From: JBAZOO01 sp041648735
GTDB lineage: Bacteria > Verrucomicrobiota > Lentisphaeria > Oligosphaerales > CAITYL01
NCBI GenBank assembly: GCA_041648735.1
Contig: JBAZOO010000004.1
Span: 62,001 to 126,000 of the forward strand
Direction of reading: 5' to 3'
DNA: 64,000 nucleotides
How positions within the stretch are numbered: the stretch's first letter is position 1; every line of letters starts with the position of its first letter. Position numbers and translations under genes: made by a program. This document shows positions 59,688 to 64,000 of this stretch, piece by piece. A model generated the notes under the pieces. The model saw only the letters and a program-made list of their open reading frames with translations. It did not search any database and had not been told where the DNA came from.

Positions 59688-60677
59688 ATGGAACATTTCG
59701 GGATTGCAATTGCCGGCACCGGCTCCTATGTGCCGGAAAAGGTCTTGACCAACGCCGACCTGGAACGGCAGGTCGAGACCAGCGACGAGTGGATCCGGAG
59801 CCGGACCGGCATCCAGGAGCGGCACATCGCCGCCCCGGACGAGCCGACTTCGGCCCTGGCGGCCAAGGCCGGCGAACGGGCGCTGGCGGCCGCCGGCGTC
59901 GCCGCCGCGGAACTTGACGCCATCATCGTCGCCACCTTCACGCCCGACGGCGCCATCCCCAACACCGCCTGCCTCGTCCAGCGCCGCCTGGGGGCGAACA
60001 AGGCGCTCTGCTTCTCCATGGAGGCGGCGTGCAGCGGCTTCATCTACGGCCTGGAAGTGGCCGGCAACCTGATCCGCAGCGGCGGCTGCCGCAACATCCT
60101 GCTGGTCGGCGCCGAGAAGATTTCCAGCGTCGTTGATTGGACCGACCGCAACACCTGCGTCCTGTTCGGCGACGGCGCCGGCGCGGCGCTGCTCCAGCGC
60201 GCCGACGCCGGCCACGACAGCCTGCTGGCCACCCAGCTCGGCGCCGACGGCAGCTACGCCGAGCTGCTGCAAGTCCCCGCCGGCGGCTCCGCCCTCCCCC
60301 TGACCGCCGAGCTGCTGGCGCAGCACATGAACTGCATCAAGATGGAAGGGCGCGAGGTCTTCAAGCTCGCCGTCAACGCCATGGTCGGCGCTTCGCAGGC
60401 GGCGATGGCGAAGGCGGGGATCACCCACGACGACCTGCGCTGGGTCATTCCGCACCAGGCCAACCTGCGGATCATCTCCAGCGTCGGCAAGTACCTGGAA
60501 GTGCCGGAGGAGAAGGTCTACGTCAACGTCCACAAGTACGGCAACACCTCCGCCGCCAGCATCCCCATCGCCCTGGACGAGCTGGTGCGTTCGGGGCAGG
60601 TGCGGAAGGGCGACCACCTGCTGCTCACCGCCTTTGGCGCCGGCCTCACCTGGGGCGCGGCGTTGCTGAAGTGGTGA
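59688..60677 (+). CDS. fabH: Beta-ketoacyl-ACP synthase III
   Basis: The 329-aa enzyme starts fatty-acid synthesis by condensing an acyl-CoA with malonyl-ACP. The catalytic triad is visible: Cys115 in EAACSGF, His256 in IPHQANLR, and Asn286 in KYGNTSAAS. The N-terminal TGSYVPEKVLTN and TSDEWIRSRTGIQER blocks are canonical. ATG at 59688 gives the normal N-terminus. Genes plsX and fabD flank it. Confidence 0.96.
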   Translation: MEHFGIAIAGTGSYVPEKVLTNADLERQVETSDEWIRSRTGIQERHIAAPDEPTSALAAKAGERALAAAGVAAAELDAIIVATFTPDGAIPNTACLVQRRLGANKALCFSMEAACSGFIYGLEVAGNLIRSGGCRNILLVGAEKISSVVDWTDRNTCVLFGDGAGAALLQRADAGHDSLLATQLGADGSYAELLQVPAGGSALPLTAELLAQHMNCIKMEGREVFKLAVNAMVGASQAAMAKAGITHDDLRWVIPHQANLRIISSVGKYLEVPEEKVYVNVHKYGNTSAASIPIALDELVRSGQVRKGDHLLLTAFGAGLTWGAALLKW

Positions 60678-60732
60678 CGCCCCACCCGCCGCCGCCCTCC
60701 CCCGCCGCACCCCCCGCCAAGGAGACCGCTTG

Positions 60733-61671
60733 ATGTTCCGCAAAGTCGCCTTCATCTTCGCCGGCCAAGGCGCCCAGGCCGTGGGCATGGGGCAGGACCT
60801 GCCGGCAAGCTCCGCCGCCGCCCGTGAAGTTTTCGCGACCGCCGACCGCGTGCTTGGCCGCCCCCTTTCCACCCTCTGTTTCGCCGGCCCGGCCGACGAA
60901 CTCACCCGCAGCGCCAATTGCCAGCCGGCGATCACCGCGGTGAGCCTGGCCTGCCTCGCCGCCTTCCAGGAGGCGGTCGCGCTGGAACCAATGGCCTGCG
61001 GCGGCCTGAGCCTCGGCGAGTTCGCCGCCCTGGCCGCCGCCGGCGCGCTGGGCTACGAAGACGCCCTCCGGCTGGTGGCCGCCCGCGGCCAGTTCTTCGA
61101 GGACGCCTGCCGCGCCACCCAGGGAGGGATGGCCGCCGTGCTCAACGCCGAGCCGGCGCCGGTCGAACGGCTCTGCGCCGAGCACGAGGTGGACGTGGCC
61201 AACTACAACTGCCCCGGCCAGATCGTCATCAGCGGTGAAAAGGGGCGGCTCGCCGCCGCCATCGCCGCCCTCAAGGCCGCCGGCATCGGCAAGGTCATCC
61301 CCCTGACGGTTGACGGCGCCTTCCATTCGCGGCTGATGGCCCCGGCGGTGCCGCGCTTCGCCGCCGTCCTGGCGACGGTGCCGGTGGCCGCGCCGCGCTG
61401 CCCGGTCATGCAGAACGTGACCGGCGCGGCGGTGGCGGCGCCGGCGGAAATCCGGCGCAACCTGGAGGCGCAGATCACCGGCAGCGTCCGCTGGGAGCAG
61501 TGTGTCCGGAGCATGCTCGCCGCCGGCGCCGAGGCCGTTGTCGAGTTTGGCCCCGGCACGGTGCTCAGCGGCTTCCTGAAACGCATTGCCAAACAACTGC
61601 CGGTGTTCAATGTCGGCGGCGCGGCGGACCTGGCGAAACTGCGGGCCGACGGCCGCTTCCCCAGCCGCTGA
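60733..61671 (+). CDS. fabD: Malonyl-CoA:ACP transacylase
   Basis: The 312-aa protein loads malonyl groups on ACP. The nucleophile elbow is GLSLGEF (Ser93) and the partner histidine is His198 in VDGAFHSRLM. The N-terminal FIFAGQGAQAVGMG and the C-terminal VEFGPGTVLSGFLKR motifs are typical. The gene starts at ATG 60733 after GGAGACC; a TTG just before it is less likely. fabG follows in 50 nt. Confidence 0.95.
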   Translation: MFRKVAFIFAGQGAQAVGMGQDLPASSAAAREVFATADRVLGRPLSTLCFAGPADELTRSANCQPAITAVSLACLAAFQEAVALEPMACGGLSLGEFAALAAAGALGYEDALRLVAARGQFFEDACRATQGGMAAVLNAEPAPVERLCAEHEVDVANYNCPGQIVISGEKGRLAAAIAALKAAGIGKVIPLTVDGAFHSRLMAPAVPRFAAVLATVPVAAPRCPVMQNVTGAAVAAPAEIRRNLEAQITGSVRWEQCVRSMLAAGAEAVVEFGPGTVLSGFLKRIAKQLPVFNVGGAADLAKLRADGRFPSR

Positions 61672-61721
61672 ACGCCTTGGCCGGCAAAAAGATCCGCGAT
61701 TCCCAACCTGAGGAGACCCCC

Positions 61722-62468
61722 ATGAAACTGCAAGGCAAAGTGGCGTTGGTGACGGGCGGCGCCCGTGGCATTGGCAAGGCGATCTGCGAACAGTTGGCCG
61801 CCGACGGCGCCCAGCTCGCCATTGTTGACATCATGCTTGACGTGGCCGAGGCGACCGCCGCCGAGTTCCGGGGCAAGGGGGTGGAGGCCAAGGCCTTCGC
61901 CGCCAATGTCGCCAAGCTGGCGGACGTGGAGGCGATGGCCAAAGCGGTGCTGGAGGCCTTTGGCCGCATCGACATCCTGGTCAACAACGCCGGCATCACC
62001 CGCGACAACCTGCTCATCCGCATGAAGGAGGAGGATTGGGACGCGGTGATCGCGGTGAACCTCAAGGGCGTCTTCAACTGCATCAAGGCCGTCGCCCGGC
62101 CGATGATGAAGCAGGAGAGCGGCAAGATCGTCAACATCGCCTCGGTGGTCGGCCGGATCGGCAACCCCGGCCAGATGAACTACAGCGCCTCCAAGGGCGG
62201 CGTGATCGCCATGACCAAGACGGCGGCGCGCGAGCTGGCCCCCCGCAACATCTGCGTCAACGCCGTGGCCCCCGGCTTCATCCTGACCGAGATGACCGCC
62301 AAGCTGCCGGAGGAGGCGAAGCAGGCGTTCCTGGCGAACATCCCGCTCAAGCGCGCCGGCACCGCCGCCGACGTCGCCAAGGTCGTGCGCTTCCTGGCCG
62401 GCCCGGAGAGCGACTACGTCACCGCCCAGACCATCTCGGTGGACGGCGGCATGTACCTGGGGAGCTGA
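61722..62468 (+). CDS. fabG: 3-oxoacyl-ACP reductase
   Basis: The 248-aa short-chain dehydrogenase reduces 3-oxoacyl-ACP with NADPH. It has TGGARGIG (11-18), NNAG (88-91) and the catalytic residues Asn113, Ser141, Tyr154 and Lys158 (YSASK). GAGGAGACC upstream is a strong ribosome-binding site. Order fabD-fabG-acpP-fabF is the common cluster. Confidence 0.96.
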   Translation: MKLQGKVALVTGGARGIGKAICEQLAADGAQLAIVDIMLDVAEATAAEFRGKGVEAKAFAANVAKLADVEAMAKAVLEAFGRIDILVNNAGITRDNLLIRMKEEDWDAVIAVNLKGVFNCIKAVARPMMKQESGKIVNIASVVGRIGNPGQMNYSASKGGVIAMTKTAARELAPRNICVNAVAPGFILTEMTAKLPEEAKQAFLANIPLKRAGTAADVAKVVRFLAGPESDYVTAQTISVDGGMYLGS

Positions 62469-62489
62469 ACGCCACCCCCGCGCCGGGGG

Positions 62490-62520
62490 TTGAAAAATGC
62501 CGCCGGACATACGACATTAT
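62490..62520 (+). promoter_or_regulatory. Possible internal promoter before acpP
   Basis: TTGAAA (62490-62495) and CATTAT (62515-62520) with a long 19-nt spacer lie in the 143-nt gap before acpP. A separate acpP promoter would fit its need for high expression, but the boxes are weak. Confidence 0.3.
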
Positions 62521-62611
62521 CGCCTTTCCCAATGATCCTTCCCCTCCCCCGGGGGGATGATGGTAGATCCCCAAGGGCCCCACAAAAGATCCAACACGGA
62601 GAAAACAGCAC

Positions 62612-62848
62612 ATGGCTTCAGTTGAAGAAAAAGTCAAGGAAATCATCGTCGAGCAGTTGGGCGTCAACCCCGAGCAGGTCGTCCCGGCCGCGAAGTTCAT
62701 CGAGGATCTCGGTGCCGACTCCCTGGACACGGTGGAGCTGGTGATGGCCCTCGAAGAGGAATTCGGCGCGGAAATCCCCGATGAGGAAGCGGAGAAGCTG
62801 ACCACGGTGGGCGCGGCGATCGACTACATCGCGAACCTGAAGAAGTAA
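62612..62848 (+). CDS. acpP: Acyl carrier protein
   Basis: The 78-aa acidic four-helix protein carries the phosphopantetheine attachment serine at 37 in GADSLDTVEL. It is the carrier for all fatty-acid elongation steps. The product of the nearby coaD gene feeds CoA synthesis, the source of its prosthetic group. The family length and acidity are normal. Confidence 0.97.
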   Translation: MASVEEKVKEIIVEQLGVNPEQVVPAAKFIEDLGADSLDTVELVMALEEEFGAEIPDEEAEKLTTVGAAIDYIANLKK

Positions 62849-62899
62849 GCTGGCTTCCCGCCCAGGTTTGCCCGCCCGTTTCCCGTCACACAGGAACCT

Positions 62900-64000
62900 A
62901 TGGAACAGATGACTGAGCAACAACGAGTCGTGGTCACCGGCATGGGGGTCGTCTCCAGTGTCGGCATCGGCCTGGATGCGTTCTGGGGTTCCCTCGTGGC
63001 CGGGAAATCGGGCTTGGGCCCCGTCACGGCGTTCGATGCCAGCGCCATGAAGACGCGCATCGCCGGCGAGATCAAGGGGCTGGACATGGATCCCTACCTG
63101 CCGCCCAAGGAACAACGGCGGCTGGACAAGTTCTGCCACTACGCCATCGTGGCGGCGGACGAGGCGGTCGCGATGGCCGGGCTCAAGGCCGACGGCGTCA
63201 ACCCCGAGCGGGTCGCCTGCTACGTCGGCAGCGGCGTCGGCGGCATCCAGACCTTGCAGGACCAGGCCCAGGTGCTGTTCCAGAAGGGGCCGAACCGCAA
63301 TTCGCCGCTCATGGTGCCGATGATGATCATTGACATGGCCGCCGGCTTCCTCTCGATCCGCTACGGCTTCAAGGGGCCGAACATGGGCATCGTCACCGCC
63401 TGCGCCTCCGGCGCCCACGCCATCGGCGAATCCTACTGGCTCCTCCGCCGCGGCGACGCCGACGCGGTCGTCACCGGCGGCACGGAAGCCTGCATCACCC
63501 CCCTGGCCATGTCTGGCTTCTCCTCCATGAAGGCCCTGAGCGAACGCAACGACGACCCGGTGCGCGCCAGCCGCCCCTTCGACCGGGAGCGGGACGGCTT
63601 CGTGATGTCGGAGGGCGCCGGCATCCTCGTCCTCGAAACCCTGGCCCACGCCCGGAAACGCGGCGCCCCGATCCTCGCCGAGATCGTCGGCTATGGCGCC
63701 ACCGGCGATGCGTACCACATCACCGCCCCCGACCCCGAGGGCGGCGGCGCCGCCCGCGCCATCCGCATCGCCCTGCAGCGGGCCGGCGTCGCCCCCGACG
63801 CGGTGGACTACATCAACGCCCACGGCACCTCCACCCCCCTCAACGACAAGCTGGAGACGGTCGCCTTCAAGAAAGCCCTCGGCGAGCACGCCCGCCGCGT
63901 GGCCATCAGCAGCACGAAATCCATGACCGGCCATGCGCTCGGCGCGGCCGGCGGGCTGGAGTCGGTCGTCTGCATCCAAACCCTCCGCACCGCGGTCATT
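62900..64000 (+). CDS. fabF: Beta-ketoacyl-ACP synthase II, cut by right edge
   Basis: 367 codons are visible and the frame is open at the right edge; about 45-50 residues are missing. The elongating condensing enzyme has the catalytic Cys168 in TACASGAHA, His308 in NAHGTSTPLND and His345 in MTGHALGAAGG. The N-terminal VVVTGMGVVSS is canonical. The ATG at 62900 follows AGGAACC; a second ATG at 62909 is possible. Confidence 0.95.
   Translation, partial: MEQMTEQQRVVVTGMGVVSSVGIGLDAFWGSLVAGKSGLGPVTAFDASAMKTRIAGEIKGLDMDPYLPPKEQRRLDKFCHYAIVAADEAVAMAGLKADGVNPERVACYVGSGVGGIQTLQDQAQVLFQKGPNRNSPLMVPMMIIDMAAGFLSIRYGFKGPNMGIVTACASGAHAIGESYWLLRRGDADAVVTGGTEACITPLAMSGFSSMKALSERNDDPVRASRPFDRERDGFVMSEGAGILVLETLAHARKRGAPILAEIVGYGATGDAYHITAPDPEGGGAARAIRIALQRAGVAPDAVDYINAHGTSTPLNDKLETVAFKKALGEHARRVAISSTKSMTGHALGAAGGLESVVCIQTLRTAVI

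Overview
The window is a 64 kb stretch of a chromosome with very high G+C (roughly 70% by eye). It comes from a Gram-negative, probably anaerobic bacterium: there are outer-membrane and polysaccharide-export genes, a 2[4Fe-4S] ferredoxin, and an anaerobic sulfite reductase next to a rubredoxin. The mix of Gfo/Idh/MocA oxidoreductase plus sugar isomerase, type IV pilus genes and an S23-like four-helix-bundle protein with a zinc finger fits the PVC superphylum (Lentisphaerota/Victivallales-like). That placement is an inference, since no rRNA gene is present.

Layout. 1-5.5 kb: two unrecognised genes, tRNA-Cys, then the translation/nucleotide block rpsB-tsf / pyrH-frr on the minus strand, and a divergent Ala/Pro-rich membrane-anchored protein. 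5.6-9.4 kb: dnaE. 9.4-17 kb: a minus-strand type IV pilus/type II secretion run (PilB-like ATPase, PilC-like protein, a PilS-like kinase with no ATPase domain, a PilR-like activator, an SpoU methyltransferase) and a divergent TPR/GspE-N protein. 17-22 kb: recJ, recX, yicC, a DEAD-box helicase and a DUF2934 protein. 22-30 kb: an OmpA-type protein, then a minus-strand exopolysaccharide operon (outer-membrane barrel, Wza-like exporter, Wzc-like tyrosine kinase, O-antigen ligase-like protein). 30-39.5 kb: dxs, a heptanucleotide repeat array, tyrA, sugar isomerase, Gfo/Idh dehydrogenase, ferredoxin-trxB-sulfite/nitrite reductase, and rsmA.

39.6-50.6 kb is the accessory island. It holds a four-helix-bundle/zinc-finger gene and a three-gene type III-like restriction-modification module (SNF2 helicase, Mod, Res). 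Four arrays of a degenerate 10-bp direct repeat (consensus NNCGANRGCY), all in the same orientation, lie in the intergenic gaps. The mod gene also carries an in-frame 123-bp palindromic insertion. This repeat/four-helix/R-M association is the most unusual feature of the window.

50.6-55 kb: a small HTH-like fragment, a short DUF6448-like secreted protein, rubredoxin, asrABC and a ferritin-like protein. 55-57.2 kb: ruvAB and tRNA-Gln. 57.3-64 kb: coaD, yceD, rpmF, plsX, fabH, fabD, fabG, acpP and the start of fabF, a classic fatty-acid synthesis cluster cut by the right edge.

Several promoters share a recognisable form, TTGCNN - 16 or 17 nt - TATAGT-like. An 11-bp palindromic core, GCGGASTCCGC, recurs at least 11 times and looks over-represented.
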